In this document: one piece after another, positions 16,998 through 25,240 of the stretch
Layout: each line of letters opens with the position of its first letter
Position numbering within the stretch: the first letter of the stretch is position 1
Assembly: GCA_019746135.1 (NCBI GenBank)
Contig: JAIESI010000026.1
Coordinates: 1 to 41,735, forward strand
Origin: Xanthobacteraceae bacterium
GTDB taxonomy: Bacteria > Pseudomonadota > Alphaproteobacteria > Rhizobiales > Xanthobacteraceae
Length of the DNA stretch: 41,735 nt
Direction: 5' to 3'
The notes under the pieces: generated by a model
What the model saw: the letters and a program-made list of their open reading frames with translations, nothing else
Told to the model about the DNA's origin: nothing
The model's database searches: none
Made by a program: the position numbers and the translations under genes

Positions 16998-18005
16998 TCA
17001 GATCAGCTTGCCCATCGCCACGGCGGTGTCGGCCATGCGGTTGGAGAAGCCCCATTCGTTGTCGTACCAGGACATGATGCGGACGAGCGTTCCGTCCATC
17101 ACCTTGGTCTGGTCCATGTGGAACACCGAGCTGTGCGGGTCGTGGTTGAAGTCGCCCGACACGTTCGGATGATCGGTGTAGCCCAGGATGCCCTTGAGCT
17201 GCTGATCGGCCGCGCGCTTGATCGCGCCGTTGATCTCGTCCTTGTTCGTCGCCTTCTTCGCCACGAACTTGAGATCGACCACCGAGACGTTCGGCGTCGG
17301 CACGCGGATCGCGACGCCGTCGAGCTTGCCGTTGAGCTCCGGCAGCACCAGGCCCACGGCCTTCGCCGCGCCGGTCGAGGTCGGGATCATGTTCAGCGCC
17401 GCGGCGCGCGCGCGATAGAGGTCCTTGTGCATGGTGTCGAGCGTCGGCTGGTCGCCGGTGTAGGAGTGGATCGTGGTCATGAACCCCTTCTCGATGCCGA
17501 CCGCGTCGTTGAGCACCTTGGCGACCGGGGCGAGGCAGTTGGTCGTGCACGAGGCGTTGGAGACGACCTTGTGATCCTTCGTCAGCTTCTCGTGGTTGAC
17601 GCCGTAGACCACCGTGAGATCGACGCCGTCGGCCGGCGCCGACACCAGCACGCGCTTGGCGCCCGCGGTCAGATGCGCCGAGGCCTTGTCCTTCGAGGTG
17701 AAGAGGCCGGTGCACTCGAGCGCAATGTCGACGCCGAGGTCCTTCCACGGCAGCTTCGAGGGGTCCCTTTCGGCGGTGACCTTGATCGCGCCGTTGCCGA
17801 CGCTGATGGTGTCGCCCTTCACGGTGACCTGGCCGGGGAAGCGGCCGTGCACGCTGTCGTAGCGGAGCAGGTGGGCATTGGTCTCGACCGGGCCGAGATC
17901 GTTGATGCCGACCACTTCGATATCCTTGCGGCCCGCTTCGGCGATGGCGCGCAGCACGTTGCGGCCGATGCGGCCAAATCCATTGATGGCGACCCGGACA
18001 GTCAT
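16998..18005 (-). CDS. gap: Type I glyceraldehyde-3-phosphate dehydrogenase
   Basis: GAPDH, 335 residues, oxidising glyceraldehyde-3-phosphate with NAD(P) to 1,3-bisphosphoglycerate. The Rossmann N-terminus is [18 protein letters not shown] (3-20), followed by [15 protein letters not shown]; the active site is [12 protein letters not shown] with catalytic Cys153. The C-terminal [13 protein letters not shown] motif is intact. The start is the ATG at 18005 directly before the Rossmann strand; an upstream in-frame start at 18047 would add 14 non-family residues. It follows tkt by 154 bp and precedes pgk. Confidence 0.97.
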   Translation of the reverse strand: MTVRVAINGFGRIGRNVLRAIAEAGRKDIEVVGINDLGPVETNAHLLRYDSVHGRFPGQVTVKGDTISVGNGAIKVTAERDPSKLPWKDLGVDIALECTGLFTSKDKASAHLTAGAKRVLVSAPADGVDLTVVYGVNHEKLTKDHKVVSNASCTTNCLAPVAKVLNDAVGIEKGFMTTIHSYTGDQPTLDTMHKDLYRARAAALNMIPTSTGAAKAVGLVLPELNGKLDGVAIRVPTPNVSVVDLKFVAKKATNKDEINGAIKRAADQQLKGILGYTDHPNVSGDFNHDPHSSVFHMDQTKVMDGTLVRIMSWYDNEWGFSNRMADTAVAMGKLI

Positions 18006-18134
18006 GTTCGCTCCCACTTGAGATGAGGTCACGCCCGGCGAGGGCATTCGCAGTCTCAGAGATAAGACGCGAACGGCCCGGACTGAAGAGGCGAAGACCT
18101 GCTTCGCACCTTTGGGCCCGGCCGTGACGAAGAA

Positions 18135-18158
18135 AAAACCTAGGCTCCGCGGGTTGTT
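18135..18158 (-). terminator. Weak terminator-like sequence after transketolase
   Basis: Just after the tkt stop on the minus strand, AACC...GGTT (18153-18156 with about 18138-18141) encloses a GC-rich loop and runs into six T. The stem is very short, so termination here is only possible, not certain. The rest of the 154-bp tkt-gap spacer shows no gene. Confidence 0.3.
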
Positions 18159-18159
18159 A

Positions 18160-20211
18160 TCACCTTTTGGGGAGCCTGCTCAACGCGGCATCCGCGACCT
18201 TCGCGGCTGTTATGCCGAAATGGCTGTAGAGCTCCTTGTAGGGCGCGCTGGCGCCGAACGTGCTCATGCCGACAAAGGCGCCGTCCGAGCCGATGATGGC
18301 GTCCCAGCCCTGCCGGACCGCGGCCTCGACGCCCACTTTCACCGGCGCGTCGCCGATCACGGCGCGGCGGACGTCGTCCGGCGCGGCCTGGAACAATTCG
18401 AAGCAGGGCACGGATACCACCCGGGCCTGCACGCCCTGGCCGGCGAGCAGCTTCTGCGCCTCGACCGCAATGGAAACCTCCGAGCCGGTGGCGAAGATCG
18501 AGACCTGCGCCGTTCCTTGCGCCGGCGAGATCTCGTAGGCGCCGTGCACGCATTTGTTGCGCTCGTCCAGCGTCCGGCGGAGCTGCGGCAGGTTCTGCCG
18601 GGTCAGCGCCAGCACGCTCGGCGTCTGCCGGCCTTCCAGCGCCAGTTGCCAGCACTCCACCGTCTCGACCGCGTCGGCCGGCCGGAACACGTTCAGGTTC
18701 GGGATCGCCCGCAGCGCCGCGAGATGCTCGACCGGCTGGTGCGTCGGTCCGTCCTCGCCCAGGCCGATCGAGTCGTGGGTCATGACATGAACGACCCGCT
18801 CGCCCATCAGCGCGGCGAGCCGGATCGACGGCCGGCAGTAGTCGGAGAACACCAGGAAGGTGCCGCTGTAGGGGATGATGCCGCCGTGCAGCGCCATGCC
18901 GTTCATCGCCGCGGCCATGCCGTGCTCGCGGATGCCCCAGTGCACGAAGCGGCCGGAGAAGTCGGCCGGCGTGATCGCCTGCATCGACTTGGTGCGGGTG
19001 TTGTTGGAGCCGGTCAGGTCGGCCGAGCCGCCGATCATCTCCGGCACCGCCGGAATGATGCTCTCCAGCGCGAACTCGCAGGCCGTGCGGCTGGCGATGT
19101 CCTTCGGCTCGGCGGCGAGCTTTTCCTTCAGGGAGCGGATCGCGGCATTGAGTGCGCCCGGCAGGTCGCCCTTCATGCGGCGCTCGAACTCGGCGCGCTT
19201 GTCGGCGGGCAGCGAAGCGAGACGCTTCTCCCAGTCCTTGTGCGCGGCCTTGCCGCGCTGGCCCGTGGCGCGCCACTGCGTCAGCACGTCGGCGGGAATC
19301 TGGAACGGCGCCTCGCTCCAGCCGAGCTTCTCGCGCGCGCCCTTGATCTCGTCGGCACCGAGCGGCGAGCCGTGCGACGACGCCTTGCCGGCCTTGGTCG
19401 GCGCGCCATAGCCGATCACCGTCTTGCAGGCGATCATGGTCGGACGGTCGGAGCTGCGGGCCTGCTCGATCGCCGCGGCAATCGCCGCCGGATCGTGGCC
19501 GTCGATGCGCGACGCGTTCCAGCCGGCCGCCTCGAAGCGCTTCACCTGATCGACCGAGTCGGAAAGCAACAGCGGCCCGTCGATCGAGATGCCGTTGTCG
19601 TCGAACAGCACGATCAGCTTGCTGAGCTTGAGATGGCCCGCGAGCGCGATGGCCTCCTGGCTGATGCCCTCCATCAGATCGCCGTCCGAGGCGATCACGA
19701 AGGTCGAATGGTTGACGACGCCGTCGCCGAACTCGGTCGCCAGATGCCGCTCCGCCATCGCCATGCCGACGGCATTGGCGATGCCCTGGCCGAGCGGGCC
19801 GGTGGTGGTCTCGACGCCCGGCGTGATGAAGTTTTCCGGGTGCCCCGGCGTCATCGAGCCGAGCTGGCGAAATTTCTTGAGCTGATCGAGCGTCATCGCC
19901 TCGTAGCCGAGGAGGTACAACGCCGCGTAGACCAGCATCGAGCCGTGACCGGCCGACAGAATGAACCGGTCGCGGTCCGGCCATGCCGGATCGGCCGGAT
20001 CGAACTTCATCGCCTGCGTGAACAGCACGGTCGCGATGTCGGCGGCCCCCATCGGCAGGCCGGGATGGCCGGATTTGGCCTGTTCCACGGCGTCCATTGC
20101 GAGCGCCCGAATGGCGTTCGCCAGCCGGTCATGGTGGGCACGGGTCATAGGCACTCCATCACCGTTGCGCGAGGAACTCGCCACGGCGGTCGTCGATGCT
20201 GTTGCGTTCAT
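18160..20211 (-). CDS. tkt: Transketolase
   Basis: Transketolase, 683 residues from ATG 20211 (or 662 from ATG 20148, which has a GGAG ribosome site and gives the more usual [20 protein letters not shown] start; the extra 21 residues are Ser/Ala-rich). It moves two-carbon units between sugar phosphates with thiamine diphosphate. Motifs: [37 protein letters not shown], the ThDP/Mg loop [14 protein letters not shown] with [26 protein letters not shown] and the C-terminal [15 protein letters not shown]. It heads the tkt-gap-pgk-fba set, divergent from the DUF4164-zapA genes. Confidence 0.96.
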   Translation of the reverse strand: MNATASTTAVASSSRNGDGVPMTRAHHDRLANAIRALAMDAVEQAKSGHPGLPMGAADIATVLFTQAMKFDPADPAWPDRDRFILSAGHGSMLVYAALYLLGYEAMTLDQLKKFRQLGSMTPGHPENFITPGVETTTGPLGQGIANAVGMAMAERHLATEFGDGVVNHSTFVIASDGDLMEGISQEAIALAGHLKLSKLIVLFDDNGISIDGPLLLSDSVDQVKRFEAAGWNASRIDGHDPAAIAAAIEQARSSDRPTMIACKTVIGYGAPTKAGKASSHGSPLGADEIKGAREKLGWSEAPFQIPADVLTQWRATGQRGKAAHKDWEKRLASLPADKRAEFERRMKGDLPGALNAAIRSLKEKLAAEPKDIASRTACEFALESIIPAVPEMIGGSADLTGSNNTRTKSMQAITPADFSGRFVHWGIREHGMAAAMNGMALHGGIIPYSGTFLVFSDYCRPSIRLAALMGERVVHVMTHDSIGLGEDGPTHQPVEHLAALRAIPNLNVFRPADAVETVECWQLALEGRQTPSVLALTRQNLPQLRRTLDERNKCVHGAYEISPAQGTAQVSIFATGSEVSIAVEAQKLLAGQGVQARVVSVPCFELFQAAPDDVRRAVIGDAPVKVGVEAAVRQGWDAIIGSDGAFVGMSTFGASAPYKELYSHFGITAAKVADAALSRLPKR

Positions 20212-20469
20212 GAGGTCCTGTCCGGATGGCCGGTGGATAGCACGCGCGGGCCACGAGTCCAACGAATGCGGCGGGGCTGCCTGCGCGCCGTGCACAGGGT
20301 CGCGAAAACCCAGGGATAACGTGGCTTTGCGGCGTTGACGGGCAGGTGACGCAACACCTAAAGTTTCGCTTCTACATTATTGCCGACTCAGCGTTTTTCA
20401 TCGCGCATTTGCCGCATTAATGGCGCGATGGCGCGAAAGAAAGAACGCCGGCACCGATTGAACAAAACC

Positions 20470-20748
20470 ATGACCGAGCAGACCGCGATCGAGCAGGCGA
20501 CGAGGCGTCTTACCGAGGCGCTGGATGCGCTCGACGCCGCCGTCGAGCGCCGGATCGAAAGCGACCGCGAGCGGGCGACGCTGGGCGAGCAGGTCCATGC
20601 GCTCGCCGCCGATCGCTCCAGGCTTGCCGCCGATCTGGACGCGGTGCTGGCGCGCAGCCGCAGCCTCGAAACCGCCAACCGCGACATCGCCCGCCGGATT
20701 GATGCCGCGATGGAGAACGTCCGGCTGGTCCTCGAATCGACCGATTGA
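20470..20748 (+). CDS. DUF4164 small coiled-coil protein
   Basis: A 92-residue acidic, almost wholly alpha-helical protein of the DUF4164 family (alphaproteobacterial, unknown function). Heptad-like Leu/Ala spacing (EALDALDAAVERRIESDRER; GEQVHALAADRSRLAADLDA) predicts a coiled coil. The start at ATG 20470 (MTEQTAIEQ) gives the family length; an in-frame ATG at 20428 would add a basic stretch. It lies 24 bp upstream of zapA in the same direction, as in many Rhizobiales, so a role near cell division is possible but unproven. A 258-bp divergent region separates it from tkt. Confidence 0.8.
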   Translation: MTEQTAIEQATRRLTEALDALDAAVERRIESDRERATLGEQVHALAADRSRLAADLDAVLARSRSLETANRDIARRIDAAMENVRLVLESTD

Positions 20749-20772
20749 GGCGAGCATCGCTGTGAGCATTCG

Positions 20773-21162
20773 ATGGCGCAGGTGAACGTCAGCATCAACG
20801 GCCGCCAGTACCGCATGGCCTGCGAGGACGGCCAGGAGGACCATCTGCGTTCGCTGGCGAAGGCCTTGGAAGATCGGATCGGCGCGCTGCGCGGACAGTT
20901 CGGCGAGATCGGCGATGCGCGGCTGATGGTGATGGCGGCCATGACCGTCGCCGACGACGCGATGGAAGCCGGGAAGAAGCTGCAGAAACTGGAGCAGGAG
21001 ATCGCCGCCTTGAGGGATGCGCGCAGCAGCTCCGCCGAAAGGGCGCAGGCGACACAGGCCGCGCTCATCGCGGCCTTCACCTCGGCCGCCGAGCGGATCG
21101 AGGGCATGGCCAGGAAGCTGAACGCCACCGGCAGCGCCACCAACGAGCCGTCCGCCGGGTGA
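20773..21162 (+). CDS. zapA: Cell division protein ZapA
   Basis: ZapA, 129 residues, a Z-ring-associated protein that cross-links FtsZ filaments. The N-terminal domain is typical (MAQVNVSINGRQYRMACED; EDHLRSLAKALEDRIGALRG) followed by GDARLMVMAAMTVADDAMEA and a long C-terminal coiled coil. The C-terminal 30 residues are a less conserved Ala/Ser tail. The gene is followed by the probable 6S RNA and fthC, the conserved zapA-ssrS-ygfA order of proteobacteria, which supports both calls. Confidence 0.92.
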   Translation: MAQVNVSINGRQYRMACEDGQEDHLRSLAKALEDRIGALRGQFGEIGDARLMVMAAMTVADDAMEAGKKLQKLEQEIAALRDARSSSAERAQATQAALIAAFTSAAERIEGMARKLNATGSATNEPSAG

Positions 21163-21235
21163 GCTCCTCGCCGGTGGCATCCCTCGCCGCGAAGCACTAC
21201 ATTGCCTTCGCGGGGCTGCGGGGCGCGTTTGGAGT

Positions 21236-21392
21236 AAATTCCCCGGGGCCTTACGATCCTGACGGGAGCTGTCCCTGACCTGGTCCCTGGACCGGGACAT
21301 ATGGCGCCCACCTACTTCTGTAGGTTCCCGGGATCACAACTCCGACGGCCACTGCGGCTCCGCACTGTTCTTCCGTCGGCCGGATGGGACGC
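21236..21392 (+). ncRNA. ssrS: Probable 6S RNA (SsrS)
   Basis: The 240-bp gap between zapA and fthC is the conserved site of 6S RNA, which binds the sigma70 RNA polymerase holoenzyme. The DNA here folds in a 6S-like way. Possible closing pairs are TTCCC (21239-21243) with GGGA and GGCC (21247-21250) with GGCC (21378-21381). Inside are a perfect stem ACCTAC-TTCT-GTAGGT (21310-21325), a GTCCC/GGGAC pair in GTCCCTGGACCGGGAC, and CCGACGG (21342-21348) with CCGTCGG (21373-21379). Ends are approximate to about 10-20 nt. The call rests on position and structure, not on a covariance-model search. Confidence 0.7.
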
Positions 21393-21402
21393 GTTTTCGT
21401 TG

Positions 21403-21990
21403 ATGACGACCATTCCGATCGACCGGCTCAAGGCCGAGCTTCGCAAAGCGGCGCTGGCGCGGCGCGAGACGTTGCCCGCCGAAGAGCGCCAGGCGGCGGC
21501 GGTCACCATTGCCGCGCGGCCGTTTCCCTTGCCGGTCGTGCCCGGCGCCGTCGTTTCCGGCTTTTTCCCGCTCAAGAGCGAGATCAATCCGCTGCTGCTC
21601 CTGCGCAAGCTCGCGGACGCCGGCGCAGGGCTCGCTTTGCCGGTCGTCGCCGGCCGCGGCCAGCCGCTGATCATGCGCGCTTATGCGTTCGGCCAGGAGC
21701 TCAAGTCCGGCGTCTGGGGCATCCGCGAGCCCAGGGACGACGCCCCCGAGGTCGATCCCGACATCCTGATCGTGCCGCTCGCCGCCTTCGACCGCCGCGG
21801 CAACCGCATCGGCTATGGCGCGGGCTACTACGACATGACCATCAACCGGCTGCGCGCGCGAAAGCCGGTCAAGGCGGTGGGCATCGCCTATGCCGCGCAG
21901 GAGGTGCCCGAAGTGCCCGTCACGGAGCGCGACGCGGCGCTCGATCTTGTGCTAACCGAGCGTGAAGTGATCGACTGCCGCAGGGCTTGA
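21403..21990 (+). CDS. 5-formyltetrahydrofolate cyclo-ligase
   Basis: A 195-residue 5-FCL (YgfA/FthC), converting 5-formyl-THF to 5,10-methenyl-THF with ATP. Visible motifs: the N-terminal KAELRKAALARRETLPAEER, SGFFPLKSEINPLLLL (substrate site), GVWGIREP, and the ATP/phosphate loop DRRGNRIGYGAGYYDMTI near residues 130-147, then AVGIAYAAQEVPEVPVTERD. The start is the ATG at 21403; the open frame upstream of it lies in the 6S RNA. It begins about 10 nt after the presumed 6S 3' end, the classical dicistronic layout. Confidence 0.94.
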   Translation: MTTIPIDRLKAELRKAALARRETLPAEERQAAAVTIAARPFPLPVVPGAVVSGFFPLKSEINPLLLLRKLADAGAGLALPVVAGRGQPLIMRAYAFGQELKSGVWGIREPRDDAPEVDPDILIVPLAAFDRRGNRIGYGAGYYDMTINRLRARKPVKAVGIAYAAQEVPEVPVTERDAALDLVLTEREVIDCRRA

Positions 21991-21991
21991 G

Positions 21992-22813
21992 ATGCGAATT
22001 CTTTTCATCGGCGACATTGTCGGGCGGAGCGGCCGCGCCATCCTGCTCGACCGGCTGCCCAAGCTGATCGCCGAGTGGAAGCTCGATCTCGCGATCGTCA
22101 ACGGCGAGAACGCGGCCGGCGGCTTCGGCATCACCGAGGCGATCTACCAGGAGTTTGTCGATGCCGGTGCCGACGCCATCACGCTCGGCAACCACGCCTG
22201 GGACCAGCGCGAGGCGCTGGTGTTCATCGAGCGCGCGCCGCGGCTCATCCGCCCGATCAACTATCCGTCCGGCACGCCGGGGCGCGGCGCGGCGATGATC
22301 GACACCAGGAGCGGCAAGCGCGCGCTGGTGATGAACGTCATGGGCCGCATCTTCATGGACGCGCTCGACGATCCGTTCGCGGCGGTGGAGCGCGAGCTTT
22401 CGGCCTGCGCGCTCGGCTCCGGCGCGGACGCCATCGTCATCGACATGCATTGCGAGGCGACCAGCGAGAAGCAGGCGATGGGCTACATTGCCGACGGCCG
22501 CGCGAGCCTCGTGGTCGGCACCCACACCCATGTGCCGACATCCGATCACCGCATCCTCAAGGCCGGCACCGCCTTCATTTCCGACGTCGGCATGACCGGC
22601 GACTACGACTCGGTCATCGGCATGTCGAAGGAAGAGCCGCTCGGCCGTTTCATCCGCAAGATCCCGCAAGCCAAGTTCGAGGCCGCGAGCGGGCCGGCGA
22701 CGCTCTGCGCGCTCGCGGTCGAGACCGACGACGCGACCGGGCTTGCCACGCGCGTCGGCCCGGTGCGGCTTGGCGGCGCGCTGGAGCAAGTGCGGCCGGC
22801 CTTCTGGGGCTAA
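21992..22813 (+). CDS. YmdB-type metallophosphoesterase (TIGR00282)
   Basis: A 273-residue phosphodiesterase of the YmdB/TIGR00282 family; the Bacillus member acts on cyclic nucleotides and influences RNA turnover and biofilm/motility choice. Metal-binding motifs: GDIVGRSGR (residues 6-14), NGENAAGGFG, GNHAWDQ and GTHTHVPTSDH. The ATG lies 1 bp after the fthC stop, so the two are translated in tandem. The C-terminus contains SDVGMTGDYDSVIGMSKEE, also typical. Function in this organism is unknown. Confidence 0.93.
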   Translation: MRILFIGDIVGRSGRAILLDRLPKLIAEWKLDLAIVNGENAAGGFGITEAIYQEFVDAGADAITLGNHAWDQREALVFIERAPRLIRPINYPSGTPGRGAAMIDTRSGKRALVMNVMGRIFMDALDDPFAAVERELSACALGSGADAIVIDMHCEATSEKQAMGYIADGRASLVVGTHTHVPTSDHRILKAGTAFISDVGMTGDYDSVIGMSKEEPLGRFIRKIPQAKFEAASGPATLCALAVETDDATGLATRVGPVRLGGALEQVRPAFWG

Positions 22814-23020
22814 CGCTCGGAAATCGGAGCTAACGTTAACCGAAGGTTGCAATTTGCCAGCCGCGGCACGCGCCGTACCCGTGTGAACCGAGTTGATGGG
22901 CAAAACGGCTTTTTTGTCAGTCGGTTCGCGGCAATTCCGACATGTCAGGCTTTTACCGGATCGTAAGGCCCCGCTCCTAGTTCTGGTTGAAACATATCAA
23001 TACCACCAGAACGGTGCCGC
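22814..23020. other. Intergenic region before DUF2336 gene with an inverted repeat
   Basis: This 207-bp spacer is more AT-rich than its neighbours and probably carries the DUF2336 promoter. A perfect 8-bp inverted repeat GTTCTGGT (22980-22987) / ACCAGAAC (23005-23012), with a 17-nt AT-rich centre, ends 8 nt before the GTG start. It could be an operator or a leader hairpin. No open frame of note is seen. Confidence 0.5.
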
Positions 23021-24133
23021 GTGCTCGAAGGCAACAATTCTCTCATCGCCGAAGTTGAAACCGCCATCTCGTCCGGATCGGCGGACAAGCGCGTCGATAC
23101 GCTGCGCAAGATCACCGACCTGTTCATGCTGCGCGCGGACAGCTACGCCGACGACCAGGTCGAGGTGTTCGACGACGTCATCTCGCGGCTTGCCGCGAAG
23201 ATCGAATCCCAGGCGCGCGCCGAGCTGGCCAAGCGGCTGGCGCCGGTGGCTCGCGCGCCGCTCGCGGTGATCCGCTCGCTGGCGTGCGACCAGTCGATCG
23301 CGGTCGCGGCTCCGGTGCTGACCCATTCGCCGCGGCTCAGCGAGGAAGAGCTGCTGGCCATCGCCAGGGGCGAAGGCCAGGACCGGCTGCTGGCGATCTC
23401 CAAGCGCGTGACCGTCAGCGAGGCGGTGAGCGACGTGCTGGTGACGCGCGGCAACCGCGAGGTCCTGCGCTCGGTCGTCAGCAACGAGGGCGCGCGGTTC
23501 TCGCATGCCGGGTTCGGCCGGCTGGTCGAGCGCTCGGTCGGCGACGACGAGCTCTCCGCGAGCGTCGGCCTGCGCAAGGACATTCCCAGGGAGCACTTCA
23601 AGACGCTGGTGTCCAAGGCGTCGGAGGCCGTGTTCAAGAAGATTTCCGCCGCCAATCCGGCCGCGGCCAACGAGATCAACCGCATCCTGTTCGAGCTCAC
23701 CGGCCACAAGGCCGGCGCGGAGCTGCCGCCGGCTCCTGCCGTGCAGCGCGACTTCACCAACGCGAAGAGCCATTTCGAGGCGTTGCAGCAGTCGGGCAAG
23801 CCGCTTGAGCCCGCGCTGCAGCAGCTTGCCGGCACCGGCCGGTACGAGGAGATCGTCGTCGCGATCGCGACGCTGTGCCAGTTGCCGGTCGAGACCGTCG
23901 ATCGCATCTTCAGCGACAAGTCGGCCGACAACGATCTGGTGCTGCTCCTGATCAAGGCGGCCGAATTGCGCTGGCCGACCGCCAAGGTGATCCTCGACCT
24001 GCGCCGCGGCGAACGGCTGGCCCCTGCCACGGCCGACACCGCCCGCGTGCACTTCGAGCGCCTGCAGACCAGCACCGCCAAGCGGGTGGTCCGCTTCTAC
24101 CAGGTCCGCCGCGCCTCCGGCGAGGTGCAGTAG
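23021..24133 (+). CDS. DUF2336 domain-containing protein
   Basis: A 370-residue cytoplasmic protein of the DUF2336 family, abundant in alphaproteobacteria and without a settled function. It is predicted to be all-helical with HEAT-like repeats ([60 protein letters not shown]). There is no signal peptide or membrane helix. The GTG at 23021 is the first plausible start before [15 protein letters not shown], and lies just after an 8-bp inverted repeat. A terminator follows 7 bp after its stop. It stands alone as a transcription unit. Confidence 0.88.
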   Translation: MLEGNNSLIAEVETAISSGSADKRVDTLRKITDLFMLRADSYADDQVEVFDDVISRLAAKIESQARAELAKRLAPVARAPLAVIRSLACDQSIAVAAPVLTHSPRLSEEELLAIARGEGQDRLLAISKRVTVSEAVSDVLVTRGNREVLRSVVSNEGARFSHAGFGRLVERSVGDDELSASVGLRKDIPREHFKTLVSKASEAVFKKISAANPAAANEINRILFELTGHKAGAELPPAPAVQRDFTNAKSHFEALQQSGKPLEPALQQLAGTGRYEEIVVAIATLCQLPVETVDRIFSDKSADNDLVLLLIKAAELRWPTAKVILDLRRGERLAPATADTARVHFERLQTSTAKRVVRFYQVRRASGEVQ

Positions 24134-24140
24134 CCGGCAC

Positions 24141-24172
24141 GCCCGGCCAACGGGCCTTTCTGGATTTTCCCG
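24141..24172 (+). terminator. Terminator after the DUF2336 gene
   Basis: GCCCG (24141-24145), 5-nt loop, CGGGC (24151-24155), then CTTTCTGGATTTT. The short GC stem followed by a T-rich tail right after the stop at 24133 fits a rho-independent terminator. Confidence 0.55.
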
Positions 24173-24174
24173 CT

Positions 24175-24236
24175 GCCGCGTTTTATAACGCGGCGCATCT
24201 CATCATCGAGGGATCGCGATCCCGCCTCCAAGCGGG
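24175..24236. promoter_or_regulatory. Cluster of three palindromes in the yebC leader
   Basis: Three inverted repeats follow each other upstream of yebC: GCCGCGTT-TTAT-AACGCGGC (24175-24194, 8-bp stem), the perfect palindrome GGGATCGCGATCCC (24210-24223) and CCCGC-CTCCAA-GCGGG (24221-24236). The first contains TATAAC, a possible -10 element. They may act as protein-binding sites or leader structure; the role is not known. Confidence 0.4.
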
Positions 24237-24264
24237 CGCGAATCTGTGTCGGACAGAGCGGGCC

Positions 24265-25011
24265 ATGGCCGGACATTCGCAGTTCAAGAACATCATGCAC
24301 CGCAAGGGGCGCCAGGATAAGGCGCGCTCCAAGCTGTTCTCCAAGCTCGCCCGCGAAATCACCACCGCGGCCAAGCTCGGCCTGCCCGATCCGGCGATGA
24401 ACGCGCGGCTGCGCGCTGCGATCATCGCCGCCCGCGCCGAGAACATGCCGAAGGACGGCATCGAGCGGGCGATCAAGAAGTCGCAGGGCAACGACAGCGA
24501 GAACTACGAGGACATGCGCTACGAGGGCTACGGCCCGGGCGGCGTCGCGGTGATCGTCGAGGTGCTGACCGACAACAGGAATCGCACCGCAGGCGATGTG
24601 CGTGCGGCGTTCACCAAGAGCGGCGGCAACCTCGCCGAAACCGGCGCGGTGTCGTTCATGTTCGACCACGTCGGCATGGTCGAGTTCGACGCCAAGGTCG
24701 CCAATGCCGACCAGATGCTCGAGGCCGCGATCGACGCCGGTGCCGACGATGTCGTTTCGAACGAGAACGGCCATGAGATCTACACCGCCTCGGCTTCGCT
24801 CGGCGAAGTGGCGAAGGCGCTGGAGGCGAAGTTCGGCGAGCCGCGCAAGGCGGCGCTGGTGTGGAAGCCGAAGAACACCATGGCGGTCGACGACGAGAAG
24901 GGCGAGAAGCTGCTCGGCCTGCTCGATACGCTGAACGAGCACGACGACGTGCAGAACGTCTACGCCAATTTCGAGATGTCGGACGCGTTGCTCGCCAAAG
25001 CGAGCGCCTAG
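24265..25011 (+). CDS. yebC: YebC/PmpR family DNA-binding/translation regulator
   Basis: A 248-residue YebC protein. Such proteins were described as transcription regulators, and more recently YebC-type proteins were reported to help ribosomes through proline-rich stretches. The N-terminus [20 protein letters not shown] is diagnostic, with the later blocks [38 protein letters not shown] and the [10 protein letters not shown]-terminus. In alphaproteobacteria yebC is normally next to ruvC; here about 4.5 kb of other genes lie between. Its TAG stop overlaps the start of a decayed EamA gene copy on the opposite strand (shared CTAG). Confidence 0.96.
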   Translation: MAGHSQFKNIMHRKGRQDKARSKLFSKLAREITTAAKLGLPDPAMNARLRAAIIAARAENMPKDGIERAIKKSQGNDSENYEDMRYEGYGPGGVAVIVEVLTDNRNRTAGDVRAAFTKSGGNLAETGAVSFMFDHVGMVEFDAKVANADQMLEAAIDAGADDVVSNENGHEIYTASASLGEVAKALEAKFGEPRKAALVWKPKNTMAVDDEKGEKLLGLLDTLNEHDDVQNVYANFEMSDALLAKASA

Positions 25012-25129
25012 CTGAACGCCAGCGTCACCATGGCTGCGGCGGCGCGCGGCGGCTTGATGCGCCTGTCGGAAGCCACACAGGGTCGCGAGCGAGCAGAATA
25101 CCCAGACCTGGTTCGCAAGCACAACTCGC
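25008..25129 (-). pseudogene. Remnant of an EamA transporter gene
   Basis: The first 120 bp after yebC repeat two separated parts of the intact EamA gene at 25241-26092. Bases 25008-25040 match its stop-codon end (25241-25273: CTAGCTGAACGYCAGCGTCA and on). Bases from about 25045 match an internal segment at about 25470-25562, including GCGAGCGAGCAGAAYACCCA. Translated on the minus strand it still reads QVWVFCSLATL against QAWVFCSLATL in the intact protein. About 190 bp between the two parts are missing and the frame is broken. It is a duplicated, internally deleted and decayed copy of the 3' part of the transporter gene. Confidence 0.8.
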
Positions 25130-25226
25130 GTAGGGTGGGTTAGCGCCGAAGGCGCGTAACCCACCTGCTGGCCATGCCGCGAGTCCGAATGGTGGGTTAC
25201 GGCGCTGCGCGCCTAACCCACCCTAC
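25130..25226. repeat. 97-bp palindromic MITE-like element
   Basis: Outer perfect 13-bp inverted repeats GTAGGGTGGGTTA (25130-25142) and TAACCCACCCTAC (25214-25226), and inner 11-bp repeats CGTAACCCACC (25155-25165) and GGTGGGTTACG (25191-25201). The two halves are thus each a GTGGGTTA...TAACCCAC hairpin as well. Elements with this core occur widely in proteobacterial intergenic DNA. It separates the EamA remnant from the intact gene. Confidence 0.8.
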
Positions 25227-25240
25227 GGATTGGCGAGCGC

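Noticed and set aside
15558-18026. An 822-residue open frame opposite pgk and gap
   Set aside because: It is antisense to two well-conserved enzymes and has the Arg/Gly/Val/Asp-rich composition of a GC-rich shadow frame, with no recognisable domain.
18048-18159. tRNA or other RNA gene in the tkt-gap spacer
   Set aside because: No cloverleaf, no GGTTCGAATCC-type T-arm and no strong structure was found here or in other spacers.
24097-25164. A 355-residue minus-strand frame across yebC
   Set aside because: Most of it is antisense to yebC; only its first part (around 25045-25125) is informative, and that belongs to the EamA remnant.
25130-25226. CRISPR-type repeat
   Set aside because: The units are inverted, not regularly spaced direct repeats, and there are only two half-units; no cas gene is present.
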